The notes under the pieces were generated by a model. That model saw only the letters and a list, made by a program, of their open reading frames with translations. It did no database searches and was not told where the DNA came from. 64,000 nt of DNA from Stomorhina lunata. Lineage: Eukaryota; Arthropoda; Insecta; Diptera; Rhiniidae. Positions 1 to 11,099 of the stretch are shown one piece after another; the stretch's first letter is position 1, and each line of letters begins with the position of its first letter. The position numbers and the translations under genes were made by a program. Where the stretch lies: NCBI GenBank assembly GCA_933228675.1, contig OW121740.1, forward strand, positions 126,059,630 to 126,123,629, written 5' to 3'.

Positions 1-2082
1 ATTATAAAAATATTTCTATAAAAACTAATTATTTCTCAAGAAAAATTAAATTAAAAAAGTTTTCTATAGAAAAATTTTCTAGAAAATTTTTCATCAATAA
101 AATTTTTTCTATAGAAAAATTTCCCTTACCAAAATTTTTTCTATAGAAAAATTTCCATTAACAAAATTTTTTCTATAGCAAAATTTTAATTAAAATATTT
201 TAATATCAAAATTTTTCTATAGAAAAAAAAATTTAATGAAAAATTTTCATTACAAAAATTTTTTCTACGGAAAAATTTTTATTAAAAATTTTTTTCAAAA
301 GAAAAATTTTTATTAAAAATTTTTTTCAAAAGAAAAATTTTCATTAAAAATTTTTTTCTATAGAAAAATTTCAATAAAAATTGTTTCTTTAGAAAAATTT
401 TCATTTTGAAATTTTTTTAATAGAAAAATTTTCATTAAAAATTTTTTCCATACAAAAATTTTCACTAAAAAATTTTTTCTATAGAAAAATTTTCATTGAA
501 AATATTTTTTATAGAAAAATTTTCATTAAAAACTTGTTTCTATAAAAAGATTTTCTATAGAAAAATTTTGATTAAAAAATTTTTTCTATAGAAAAATTTT
601 CATTAAAAAATTTTTTCTATAGAAAAATTTTCATTAAAAAATTTTTTCTATAGAAAAATTTTCATTAAAAAATTTTTTCTATAGAAAAATTTTCATTAAA
701 AAAATCTTCAAAAAATAACAAATTGCAAATACTCTTCTTTTTGAAAAATTTTTTCATAGAAAAATTTTCATTAAAAAATTTTTTCTATAGAGAAATTTTC
801 ATTAAAAAATTTTTTCTATAGAAAAATTTTCATTAAAAAATTTTTTCTATAGAAAAATTTTCATTAAAAATTTTTTCTATAGAAAAATTTTCATTAAAAA
901 ATTTTTTCTATAGAAAAATTTTCATTAAAAAATTTTTTCTATAGAAAAATTTTCATTAAAAAATTTTTTCTATAGAAAAATTTTCATTAAAAAATTTTTT
1001 CTATAGAAAAATTTTCATTAAAAAATTTTTTCTATAGAAAAATTTTCATTAAATGATTTTCTATAGAAACATTTTCATTTAAAATTTTTCTATGGTAAGA
1101 TTTCCATTAAAAAATTTTCTATAGAAAAATTATAATTAAAAAAGTTTTTCTATAAAAAAAATTTTTCCTATAGAAAAATTTTCATTGAAAATGTTTCTAT
1201 AGAAAACTTTTCTTTTTATAGCAAAAATTTGTTAATGAAAATTTTTCTAAAGAAAAAATTTTATATATAAAATTTTTCTATAAAATTTTTCTATATGAAA
1301 AATTTTTTTAACAAAATTTTTTTTATAGAAAAAATTTTTTAATGAAAATTTGTCTATAGAAATTTTTGTTTTTTAATGAATATTTTTCTATAAAAGAATT
1401 TTTATTAAAAACATTTTTGCTATAGAAAAATTTTAAATACAAATTTTTTTTCTATTGAAAAATTTTCATTCTATAAAAAATTTCTGAAGAAAATTAAAAA
1501 AATTCTATATTTTTTTTTTTAATTTTTGAAATTTTCGTTAAACATTTGCTTTAGAAAATTTTTCATCAAAAATTTTTTTCGACAGAAAAAAATTCATTAA
1601 CAAATTTTTTATACAAAAATTTTTTTATTAAAAATTTCTATCTATAGAGAAACTTTCATTAAAAAATTTTTTTCTACAGAAAAATTTTTTCTGCAGAAAA
1701 CTAATCGTTAAAAATTCTTTCTATAGAAAAATTTTCATTAAAAAATTTGTTATTAAACAAATTTTTTTTCTATAGAACAATTTTCATTAAACAAATTTTT
1801 TCTATAGAAAAATTTTCATTGAAAAATTTTTTCTACAGAAAAATTTTCATTAAAAAATTTTTTCTATAGAAAAATTTTCATTAAAAATTTTTTCTATAGA
1901 AAATTTTCATTAAAAAATTTTTTTATAGAAAACAATTCATTAAACAATTTTTCATTCAAAAATTTTTTCTATAGAAAAATTATAATTAAAAAAAAATTCA
2001 TAAAAAATTTTTTCTATTCAAAAATTTTAATAGAAATTACAATAGAAAAATTTTTATTAAACATTTTTTCTTTCTCCTTATT
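1..2082. repeat. TTTTCTATAGAAAA tandem array A1 (31 bp period)
   Basis: Degenerate tandem repeat centred on the 14 bp palindrome TTTTCTATAGAAAA. The linker is mostly ATTTTCATTAAAAAATT. In the cleanest parts the CTATAG core recurs exactly every 31 bp, at 555, 586, 617, 648 and 679, then at 785, 816 and 847, and (after a 1 bp loss) 877, 908, 939, 970, 1001 and 1032. Both ends are more decayed. Around 1190-1380 the linker reads as its reverse complement (AATGAAAATTTTT), so unit orientation flips inside the array. No coding potential. It looks like an intronic or intergenic satellite-like expansion. Confidence 0.9.
725..752. repeat. Non-repeat insert shared with 5499-5526
   Basis: A short stretch beginning GCAAATACTCTTC interrupts the 31 bp array. 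It recurs at 5499-5526, where it forms the upstream end of the coding-like minus-strand fragment at 5304-5528 and its junction with the TATAG repeat. Two copies of the same junction 4.8 kb apart imply a duplication or conversion that carried a piece of non-repeat DNA within the array family. Confidence 0.7.
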
Positions 2083-2103
2083 GAAATGTCGTCGATACAC
2101 ATT

Positions 2104-2142
2104 TTAACCCGTTAGCTGGTATCGTTGGGTCAAAATTGACCC
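2104..2142. mobile_element. Possible piggyBac-like terminus (TTAA-CCC)
   Basis: TTAA at 2104-2107 is followed directly by CCCGTTAGCTGG, then by the inverted repeat GGGTCA/TGACCC at 2127-2142. A TTAA target site followed by a terminal CCC is the known signature of piggyBac-type element ends. I did not find a convincing matching right end, so this may be a solo or eroded terminus, or coincidence. Confidence 0.25.
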
Positions 2143-3053
2143 CTCATTTCTACCCAATAGAAAGTCTAATAGTAAAATTTGTAAACCTCAATTTGTAAAC
2201 CCCAATAAAGTAAAAGTCTAGAAAAAAAGTATTGTTCTTTGTAATTAAAGTGTATTGAAATGGTTAAGAAGTTAACGATTATTTCAAAACAAATTTTAAG
2301 TTTTAACAAAACTTAAAGACTTTCTCAAAACTCCCTTTAAAAAAAACTCTTAAAATTAGTAAAGAAAAAATAGCTAAAAAAAAATATCAAATTAAAGACA
2401 TTTAAGGGAACTAAAAAATCCTTTTCACTTGAATGCATTTCAAAACGCTCCAAACTAAGAAAAAAAACTTTTGTCAAGATAAATGTTTCATTTGCAGCCA
2501 AGCACCAGCCGTAAGTGATATGTAGTCGTCGTCTTTCATTCTTCCAACACCAAAAGCAAAACTGACACTTTTGATTGATGAGCCAAGACATGAATGAAAT
2601 CATACATCATTTAAATAACACCGATAAAACAGAAAAGAAAAAAAACTGAAAATTTGGAGTGAACTTTTGGAAGAAACAAAAAAATGAAACCAGACATTTT
2701 TGTTGCCACAAAAAACATAAGAATCGAAAAAATACAGGAAACTTAACAATAATTTAAAAATGTTCTTAAAATGCAATTTTAAAACATTTCTCATAAAAGC
2801 CAGCAAAAAAAATCAAGTAAAATTTTAATAAATTGCTGTAAACAATTGCGGTTTGTTTTATTGTCTTTTTTAACCATCTATTGGATGCTTTTGTGGCATC
2901 TACAAATTTTGTTTTTTGTGGTTGTTTTCAGAAATTTTTAAAATACAACATGACATTTATTGCTTGAAACATTATTGAAATAAATATTCGTTTCAAAAAA
3001 CAAAAAAAAAACTGAAGCAGCAGCAACATCTGTAACTTTTACTTTATTTGCAG

Positions 3054-3159
3054 CAGCTACAGACGGAAGTTTTATGTAGTTATAAAGGCAAATTTTCAGA
3101 TACTTGCCACAAAGCTGATGTTGCCTGCTATTACCCAGCAGTTACTGGTTGTGCCAGAG
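3054..3159 (+). other. Weak exon-like stretch
   Basis: A pyrimidine-rich tract ending TTTATTTGCAG immediately precedes position 3054. The frame stays open to beyond 3200 and gives a peptide with DTCHKADVACYYPAVTGC, less biased than its surroundings. A GC-type donor match, AG|GCAAGT, lies at 3158-3165. No family is recognised and the downstream sequence merges into TATAG repeat. It could be a cryptic or tiny exon, but chance is more likely. Confidence 0.12.
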
Positions 3160-3169
3160 GCAAGTTATT

Positions 3170-5262
3170 CGATAAAAAAAGCTTATGGACAAATTTTTAT
3201 AGAGATTTTTTCTACAGATACAATTTTTATATCAAAAATATTGTAAATGAAATTTTTCATTAAAAAATTTTTCTAAAGACAAGCTTTCAATAAAAAAAAT
3301 TTCGGTACAGAAAACATTTTTTCTATAGATAAAAAATTTTGCTATAAAAAAATTTGCGTTAAAAAATTTTTCATATAGAAAAATTTTGATTAAAAATATT
3401 TTTCTATAGAAATATTTTCATTAATTTTTTTTTTTAGAACAATTTTTTTTTTAAAAATTTTTCATTAAAAAATTTTTATGTACTAAAATTTTAATTACAA
3501 ATTTTTTCTATAGAAAAATTTCCTTAAAATGTTTATATAGAAAAAATTTTTGAATGAAAAGTTTTCTATAGAAAATTTTTTTGACAGAAAAAATTTTTAA
3601 ATGAAAATTTTTCAATAGAAAAAATTTTTTAATGAAAATTTTTCTTTAGAAAAATATTTTGAATGAAAATTTTTCTATAGAAAAATATTTTGAATGAAAA
3701 TTTTTCTATAGAAAAAAATTTTTAATGAAAATTTTCTTTAAAAAACTATTTTTAATGAAAATTTTTCGATAGAAAAAAATGTTTAATGAAATTTTTTCTA
3801 TAGAACAAAATGTTTAATGAAAATTTTTCTATAGAAAAAAATTTTTAATAAAATTTTTTCTACAGAAAACATTTTTTTTAATAAGAATTTTTCTATGGAA
3901 AACACTTTTTAATGATAATTTTTCTATAGAAACAAATTTTTAAGGAAAGTTTTTCTATAGAAAAATTTTTTAATGAAAATTTTTCTATAGAAAAATTTTT
4001 CTATAGAAAAATGTTAAAGAAAATTTTTCTATAGACAGTTTTTTAATGAAAATTTTTCTGTAGAAATTTTTTTTAATGAAAATTTTTCTGTAGAAATTTT
4101 TTCTAATGAAAATTTTTCTGCAGAAAAATTTTTTAATACAAATTTTTCTATAGAAAAATTTTTTAATGAAAATTTTTCTATAGAAACATTTTTTAATGAA
4201 AATTTTTCTATAGAAACATTTTTTATTGAAAATTTTTGTATAGAAACATTTTTTATTGAAAATTTTTGTATAGAAAAATTTTGTTAACAAAACTTTTCTA
4301 TAGAAAAATTTTTTAATGAAAACTTTTTTATAGAAAATTTTTTTAATGAAAACTTTTCTATAGAAAAATTTTTTAATGCAAATTTTTCTATAGAAAAATT
4401 TTTATTGAAAAGTTTACTATAAAAAAATGTTTATTGAAAACTTTTCTATAGAAAAATTTTTACTGAAAATTTTCTATAGAAAAATTGTTTAAAGAAAATT
4501 TTTCTATATAAAAATTTTTTAATGAAAATTTTTCTATAGAAAAATTTTTTAATAAAAAATTTTCTATGAAAAAATTTTTAATGAAAATTTTTCTATAGAA
4601 AATTTTTTTTATGAAAATTTTTGTATAGAAAAATTATTAATGGAAATGTTTCTATAAAAAAAATTTTTGCAATCTAAAATTTGCTATACAAAAAATTTTT
4701 AATGAAATTTTTTGTATAGAAAAAAATTTTTAATGAAAATTTTTCTATAGAAGAATATTGTAATGAAATTTTTTCTACAGAAAAATTTTTATTAAAAATT
4801 TTTTCTATAAAAAAATTTTTATTAAAAATTTTTTATTATTAATTTTCGTTAAAAAATGTTTTCTATAGAAAAATTTTCATTACAATTTTTTTGTATAGAA
4901 CAATTTTCATTAAAAAATTTTTCTATAGAAAAATTTTCATTAAAAAATTTTTTCTATAGAAAAATTTTCATTAAAAAATTTTTTCTCTAGAAAAATTTTC
5001 ATTAACAATTTTTTTCTATGGAAAAATTTTCATTTACAAATGTTTTCTATTAAAAGTTTTCATTAAATTTTTTTTCCTAAAAACCTTTGTCTATAGAAAA
5101 ATTTCTATTAAATTTTTTTTTTTCTATATAGAACATTTTTTCTAGAGAAAACTTTTCATTAAAAATTTGGTTCTATAGAAAATTTTTCACTAAAATAAAA
5201 AAAAATTTTTGAAATTTTTTTTCTATAGAAATATTTTCATCAAAAATTTTTCAGTCGATAAT
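3170..5262. repeat. TTTTCTATAGAAAA array A2, mostly inverted (30 bp period)
   Basis: Same repeat family as the first array, but from about 3540 to 4780 the linker reads TTTTTTAATGAAAATT, the reverse complement of the 580-1050 linker. The period here is 30 bp (CTATAG at 4148 and 4178, for example). Around 4780-4830 the orientation switches back to ATTTTCATTAAAAAATT and stays that way to about 5240. A minus-strand open frame at 3985-4290 is just the repeat translated (KIFIKKFFYR-like units). Confidence 0.9.
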
Positions 5263-5303
5263 CTACGCTTTTACTTTTGGTTTATGAATATAATTCTTAA
5301 TAG

Positions 5304-5528
5304 TTATGTTTGTAAATTTAGTAATAATGCGAGGTTTTCGATCTGTCTAAATTGGGGATAATCCTCCTGAAGAGATGGCTTAACCAACCATAGAAACGCG
5401 TCGAGGAATTTGGTTTCTCCGCAAACATTTTTTGGCTTTTTATCAATAAATTGATCTGTTACATTAATAAATAAATGTAACAGGTTTGGGATCAAATGCA
5501 AATACTCTTCTTTTTGAAAAATTTTCAT
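5304..5528 (-). pseudogene. Unidentified coding-like fragment (minus strand)
   Basis: An open frame of about 74 codons whose composition differs sharply from the flanking repeats. It contains balanced, hydrophobic-patterned protein sequence such as LHLIPNLLHLFINVTD and FLDAFLWLVKPSLQEDYPQF, then ends at a natural TAA after LALLLNLQT. Its upstream end grades into TATAG repeat at KKEEYLHLI. The sequence AAAAAG just before GAGTAT, or a better tract ending TAATGTAACAG inside, could serve as a splice acceptor. No donor GT follows before the stop. It could be a terminal exon, a processed fragment, or a captured piece of a gene. I do not recognise the family. The start of the frame is duplicated at 725-752. 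Confidence 0.35.
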
Positions 5529-5625
5529 TTGAAAATTTTTTCTATAGAAAAATTTTCAAGAATTTTTTTCCATAGCAAAATTTTGATTGAAGTTTTTTTT
5601 ATATAGAAAAATTTTCTATAGAAAT
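5523..5625. repeat. Short TATAG-family block
   Basis: Three to four decayed TTTTCTATAGAAAA units lie between the coding-like fragment and the unique island that follows. This shows the same repeat flanks the fragment on both sides. Confidence 0.75.
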
Positions 5626-6884
5626 AAGTTTGGGGTCCTTGAACTGTTGGGCCATTTCAATAAAATTTTACAATTGCTGTCTCTGTTTTTTTGCTGCTGT
5701 TGTTGCATATTTATGTCTGGTTGTCTATCAAGTCACTCAACACATTTTTATTTGTCGCTCAAAATCAACGAATCGTCCTCCCCGGGAAAAGAATCTACTA
5801 CAAAGTTTGTGCCACAACATTTTGTGTCTTATCGTTAATATGCAACATGGCTACTGTTGCAACAATACAAAAAAAAAACTATTGTTATTTTTTCATGTAA
5901 ATGTTTATTGTTATTTTGCTATTTATTAAGCTGGCTTTGAATGTTGTTGCAACAGAAACAGCTGCTGCTCCTGCTGCAATTGCGGCCACTGTTGCTGCTG
6001 GTGGTGGTAGTTGTCACTGTCAACAACATGTATAAATTTTTTTGTTTGTTTTCTTTAAACATTTTCAAAGTAATTTACAATCAACAACATTTATAATAAC
6101 AATTTTTTCTTAACATTTAAAATGAGTTTTGTGAGTTTGTTGCTGGTTGGCAAATGTTGTTAGTAATTCATTGTCATGGTTAAGGGTTTATAAACTTACA
6201 ACAATATTGCTGTCATTATTGTTGTTGCTTGCTGCAATTTTAAATTTAAAACTGTTGGTGTTTTAAGCTGACGTTTGGGGGCACATGAAGTATGAAGTTG
6301 CCACCTTCAGTATTTATATCATATGACGAAGACGACGACGATGACGACCAGTTGCAAACAATTTTGGGTTAATAACTTATGTTGTTGTCGCTGTTGCTAA
6401 AACAATGACAGCAACATTACCAGCAGCATTAGAGCTTAACATTAACGACAAAAAAAATGAAAATTAATATTTGCATATTAAAAAGTTTTACTTGATTTTC
6501 AATTAGCTTTATTTTATGTTTTCTACTTCCCAATATCTTCTTACTCCCTCAGAGATTCTAAAACCTTTAAGCCATAAGAAGACGTCTTGAAGTTTTTTAA
6601 GGTAAATGAACTTAACATAATGTTAAGAAATACAATTTTTGAATTCATTTACAAACTGATTTATTTTGCCACAAAAAAAACAAAAGTTAATTACTTTTTT
6701 GTTAAATGACAGCAGATTAGGGGAGATATTAAAAAAGTTATGAAAAGGAAAGAAAGAAATTATAATTTTTAATAAATGGCTACGACTAAATCGTAGTATA
6801 CGATATCGATTAAAAACTCAGACTTTTAAGCAAATATTGTGTAGCATACCTTTTGGGATTTTCAAAATAATTTTTATTTTTCCA
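5626..6884. other. Unique CAG/GTT-rich island
   Basis: Normal-complexity DNA of the kind found in fly introns. There are CTG/CAG and GTT/CAA trinucleotide patches at about 5684-5710 and 5940-6030 (for example CAGCTGCTGCTCCTGC) and a GACGACGA patch at 6329-6351. Overlapping plus-strand frames at 5587-5929 contain CCCCC and LLLL-type runs from these triplets and look fortuitous. No gene is supported. It is a candidate regulatory or conserved non-coding stretch. Confidence 0.55.
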
Positions 6885-8395
6885 AAAGTTTAATAGCAAA
6901 TTTTTTTTTATAAAAATTTTTTCTTTAGAAAATTTTTTAATTAAAACTATTTCTATAGAAAATTTTATTAGCGAAAATTTTCCTATAGAAAAAAATTTTT
7001 TTCTCAACAAATTTTCCTTAAAAAAATTTTTTCTATAGAAAATTTTTTATCAAAATTTTTTCTATAGAAAATTTTTTTAACAAAAATTTTTCTATAGAAA
7101 ATATTTTAATCCAAACTTTTTATAAAAAATATTTTCATCACAAATTTTTCTATAGTAAATTTTTTGATCAAAAATTTTTGTTTTTCATCAAAAAATTTTC
7201 TATAGAAAATTTTTTATCAAAAATTTTTCTATAGAAAATTTTTTTTCAAAAATTTTTCTATAGAAAATCTTTTTATCAAAAATTTTTCTATAGAAAATTT
7301 TTTATCAAAAATTTTTCTATAGAAAATTTTTTATCAAAAATTTTTCTACAGAAAATTTTTTATCAAAAATTTTTCTATAGAAATTTTTTTTTCAAAAATT
7401 TTTCTATAGAAAATCTTTTGAATCGAAAATTTTTCTGAAGAAAATTTTTCATTAACAAGTTTTCTACAGAAAATTTTTTATCAAAAATTTTTCTATAGAA
7501 AATGTTTTATCAAAAATTTTTCTATAGAAAATTTGTACAAAAAATGTTTCTATAGAAAATTTTTATCAAAAATGTTTCTATAAAAAATTTATCAAAATTT
7601 TTTCTATAGAAAACCTTGTTCACAAAAATTTTTCTATATAAAATTTTACTATCAAAAATTTTTCTATAGAAATTTTTTTAAACTAAATTTTCTGTAGAAA
7701 ATTTTATTATCAAAAATTTTTTTATAAATATTTTTCAATAAAAAATTTATTTATCAAAACTTTTTCTATAGAAAATTTTGTTTACAAAAATTTTTCTATA
7801 GAAAATTTTGTTTATAAAATTTTTCTATAGAAAATTTTGTTTATAAAATTTTTCTATAGAAAAATTATCAAAAATTTTCTATAGAAAATGTTTTTATCAA
7901 ATGCGTCTTTATAAAAAATTTTTTTATTAAAAATTTTTCTATAGAAAATTTTATTATCAAAAATTTTTCAGATAATTTATTTATTCAAAATTTTTCTATA
8001 GAAAATTTGATTATCAAAAATTTTTCTGTTGAAAGTGTTTTTATCAAAACTTATAGAAAATTTTGATAAAATAATTTTCCATAGAAAATTTTGATAAAAT
8101 AATTTTCCATAGAAAATTTTGATAAAATAATTTTCCATAGAAAATTTTTTAATTGAATATTTTTCTACAGAAAATTTTTTTACCAAATATTTTACTTTAG
8201 AAAATTTTTTTATCCAAAATTTTTCTATAAGAATTTTTTTTTATCCAAAATTTTTCTATAGAAAATTGTATTATCAAAAATTTTGTCTATAAAAAAAATA
8301 TTTCTATCGAAATTTTTTTCTTTAGAAAAAAAAAATTTTATCGAAAATTTTTCTATAGAAAAGAAAATTTTTCAAAAAAATTTTCTCATTTGAAG
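6885..8395. repeat. TTTTCTATAGAAAA array A3 (29 bp period, ATCAAAAA linker)
   Basis: A variant of the family in which the linker is TTTTTTATCAAAAATTTT and the CTATAG core is 29 bp apart (7200, 7229 and 7258, for example). Consistent use of ATCAAAAA instead of ATTAAAAAA shows this block was amplified independently from the other arrays. Confidence 0.88.
8053..8146. repeat. 28 bp perfect triplication inside array A3
   Basis: A 28 bp unit containing TTTTGATAAAATAATTTTCC followed by ATAGAAAA occurs three times with no change. The CATAG word falls at 8080, 8108 and 8136. This is a very recent local amplification within an otherwise decayed array. Confidence 0.85.
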
Positions 8396-8845
8396 TAGAA
8401 AAATATCAAAACATTTGTTGCATTTAAAAAAAATTCTAAAATTCTTGTTAATAGTAAAAATCTAGCCAAATTAATTACAATTGTTAATTGAACACAAAAA
8501 TCTACATAAATTAATAAAACAAAAATCATGCCAGAACAGAAGTTCTTACTCATTTAAAACAATTCCCTCAACTATAAATTAAACAATTTATATTAATTGA
8601 AAAAAATTATTAAAACACACAAAAAAGAATTTGTTTAAATCACAAGAAAACTAAAAGAACGAACAAACGCCTTCACCCAATTAATGAAAGCGACAGTGTT
8701 TGCAAAAGTGTAACAAGTCCAAAATAAATATTTGATAATTACAATTGTTTTCCAGAAAATTTTAATAAATTACACAAATATTGAAACTTCTCTATTTTAA
8801 AAGCATAGCGTCTACTTATATATATACCTATATTTTTCTAATAAT
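8396..8845. other. AT-rich spacer, nothing specific seen
   Basis: Plain AT-rich DNA with A and T runs and a short TATATATACC tract near 8818. No gene, RNA or repeat structure recognised. Confidence 0.6.
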
Positions 8846-10130
8846 GGGGACAAAGTTCCCCCTGATCCTATCCTGCTTGATTTTGCCCAGGCTAATCTCA
8901 TTGTCATTTAAGAAAGCGGTTTTAAGTTTTAACTTTTATAGTTAATTAGTTACACACAAATTAGTATTTACTTAGTACCTATAGGAGACGGAACTCCCCT
9001 TGCTCCTATCCCTTTTCCTAACGGAGCTTGCTCCTATCCTGTTTTTTGCCTAACCATACTCGACGAAAATGACAAAGAATTCGGTTGTACTTAGTTGAAT
9101 GAGACCAACTCTAATTCTTCTGAAGATATACTTTTAATTCTATTGAGGGGGACTCGCCCTGCTCCGATCCTATTTTTTGTCTCACCAATTTCGATTCGAA
9201 TAATAACATATTCGCTTTTAATTCTATTGAGGTGGTACAGTTACGCCAAAATGAACATTTTCTTAGTATTTATAGGAGACAGAACTCCCCCTTGCTCCCA
9301 TCCTGTTTTTTTTCTAACTAAGCACGACAACAACGCCAAATATTTCGTTTGTACTTAGTTCAATAAGACTAGTCTAGTTCTTCTGTAGATTAGCTTTTTA
9401 TTCTACTGAGGGGGAACTCCCTCTGCTCCGATCCTAGTTTTTGTCTTACCAAATTCGATACGAATAATAGAATATTCGCTTTTTATTCTATTGAGGTGGA
9501 ACAGTTACACAAAATGAGTATTTTTTAGTATTTATAGAAGACGGAACTCCCCTTGCTCCTATCCTGTTTCTTTTCTAACAAAACTCGACAAGAATGACAA
9601 AGATTTCGGTTGTACTTAGTTCAATAAGACTACCTAAAACTCTTCTCAAGACATGCTTTTTATTCAACTGAGGTAAGAACTCCCCCTGCTCCGATCCTAT
9701 TTTTTGTCTTATCAAATTCGATGCGAATAATAAAATATTGGTAATATGTACTAAATTCAATAACTCTAGCTCTAATTCTTCTAAATATATGCTTTAATAA
9801 GTTTTTTCTCTATAGGGGGATTGGAAGTCCTCCTGCTCCGATCCTGTTTGATTTTTGCCAATCTACGCTAATTCTTAAAAAAGATTTTATACAAAGTTTG
9901 TAAACTTTACCTTAAAGAGTTCTGAAGACACAAGCGGATAAGCATTTTGTTTGCATGGGGGAGAAATTTCCTTTCTTCGACGAGATCCTACCACATTTTG
10001 TACAAATTACTCTAATTAACCTAAGATATCTGAAGAACTTTTAAAGGCTATACCTTGATATAAAGATACATGGTAACAAGTATCGTCTCTGTATGGGGAT
10101 GAAAATTCCCCTGCTCCGATTCTTATTATT
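8846..10130. repeat. 260-290 bp tandem repeat with GGGG/CCCC hairpins (CTCCGATCCT family)
   Basis: A GC-rich motif of the form GGGGGAACTCCCCCTGCT followed by CCGATCCT recurs at about 8846, 8979, 9145, 9272, 9408, 9534, 9670, 9811, 9956 and 10092. The longer context repeats too. TATTTATAGGAGAC-type starts occur at about 8978, 9268 and 9530, and lines with TTCGATACGAATAATA alternate with them, giving a higher-order period of about 260-290 bp. The GGGGA and TCCCC halves can pair as a small hairpin in most copies. Copies decay toward both ends. The plus-strand frame at 9095-9358 merely crosses the repeat. Confidence 0.85.
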
Positions 10131-10861
10131 TTTATTTGATGTACGATAATTAGTTAGTTAGTTAATATAATTGGATAATACTGCCCTATTTGACCCTAAT
10201 AGTGCCCTAGATGACCTTTTTTAACCCCTTACCATGTTTTGAAATCAAACATTAAAATATTCATATTTTAAATCAATTTTATTGCTTTCAATAACATTTA
10301 TATTTTCACATTTTAATACCCCTTTTGCTTGCGCTTCAATATCCTTTTTTCCAAGGATAACAGAAATATTTTGAATACATTTAGTGAACAAAACCTAATC
10401 TAAGGAATGTTAAGAAGACATCAAGTTAGGGAAGACAAGACAGGACAAAAGAACAGAAAAAACTTTACAATTCAATTTAGGAAATGCATAAGTAACATGA
10501 GAGCCAAAAAAGGAAACAAAGGATAAGATAAAGTATAAGGATAATACTTGTACTTTTTTGCATCCTTTCTTATGTATAGATTTTTTAAATAAACTTAAGG
10601 CAAAGAATTTTTTATTGAATTTATAAATTTTTAATATCGAATTTTAGAAAAGTCCTTTTGAAAAAAAAAGTAATAAGTAATAAGAAAACTTTTTTTCTAT
10701 GATCTTGTGAAACTGAAGGCAAATAACGAGTTTAAAAATTTTAAATAAATTCTATTTTAACGATTCAGCAGATTTTGGCTATTTATAACGTAGAATAGAA
10801 AAAGAATGATTACATTTTAAAATAAAATAAATTTTCTAATAAAGAAAATTAAAACAATACG
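10131..10861. other. AT-rich spacer, nothing specific seen
   Basis: Low-GC sequence starting with a short TTAGTTAG tract near 10147. It shows no recognisable gene or element. Confidence 0.55.
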
Positions 10862-11099
10862 ATGGCTTAATATACAAGGGCTTAACTCGATTTTTTTGTT
10901 ACTTTACAAAAGAAGAAAAAAACTAAAAAACCCTAAAATTTTAAAAACAACAACATTTTTTTAATTATAAATATTTAATTTTTTAAAAAATTGTATTAAT
11001 ATTTGTGTTGTATCTAAAATTTTACGAATTTTGTTTACTTTTTTCCTTCTCCTGTAAAGTAACAAAAAATCAAGTTAGGCCTTTATTATATTAAGCCAT
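10862..11099. mobile_element. Foldback MITE, about 238 bp
   Basis: The left end TGGCTTAATATACAAGGGC (from 10863) is mirrored by the right end, which reads TGGCTTAATATAATAAAGGC on the reverse strand (to about 11099). The arms continue with the near-identical block TTTTTTGTTACTTTAC over about 50-60 bp, and weaker complementarity extends inward (CTAAAATTTTA on both sides). The whole element could fold as one long hairpin. It has no coding capacity, so it is a non-autonomous DNA-transposon-type element. I could not define target-site duplications with confidence. Confidence 0.8.

Larger units (their letters stand above)
2083..3170. other. Unique AT-rich island between two TATAG arrays
   Basis: Normal-complexity sequence with no supported gene. 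It holds TTAA-CCCGTTAGC near 2104, a short inverted repeat GGGTCA-AAAT-TGACCC at 2127-2142, and a local direct repeat of ATTTGTAAACC at about 2178-2204. Small open frames on the minus strand around 2337-2806 are rich in F, S and K and show no recognisable motif, so I treat them as chance. Confidence 0.6.

Noticed and set aside
3985..4290. 101-codon minus-strand frame with repeated KIFIKKFFYR-like units
   Set aside because: It is the 30 bp TATAG repeat read in one frame. Unit length divisible by three keeps it open, and composition is only F, I, K, Y and R.
5587..5929. Three overlapping plus-strand frames with Cys and Leu runs
   Set aside because: Mutually overlapping frames driven by GCTGCTGTTGTTG triplets. 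None has a recognisable domain or splice-supported extension.
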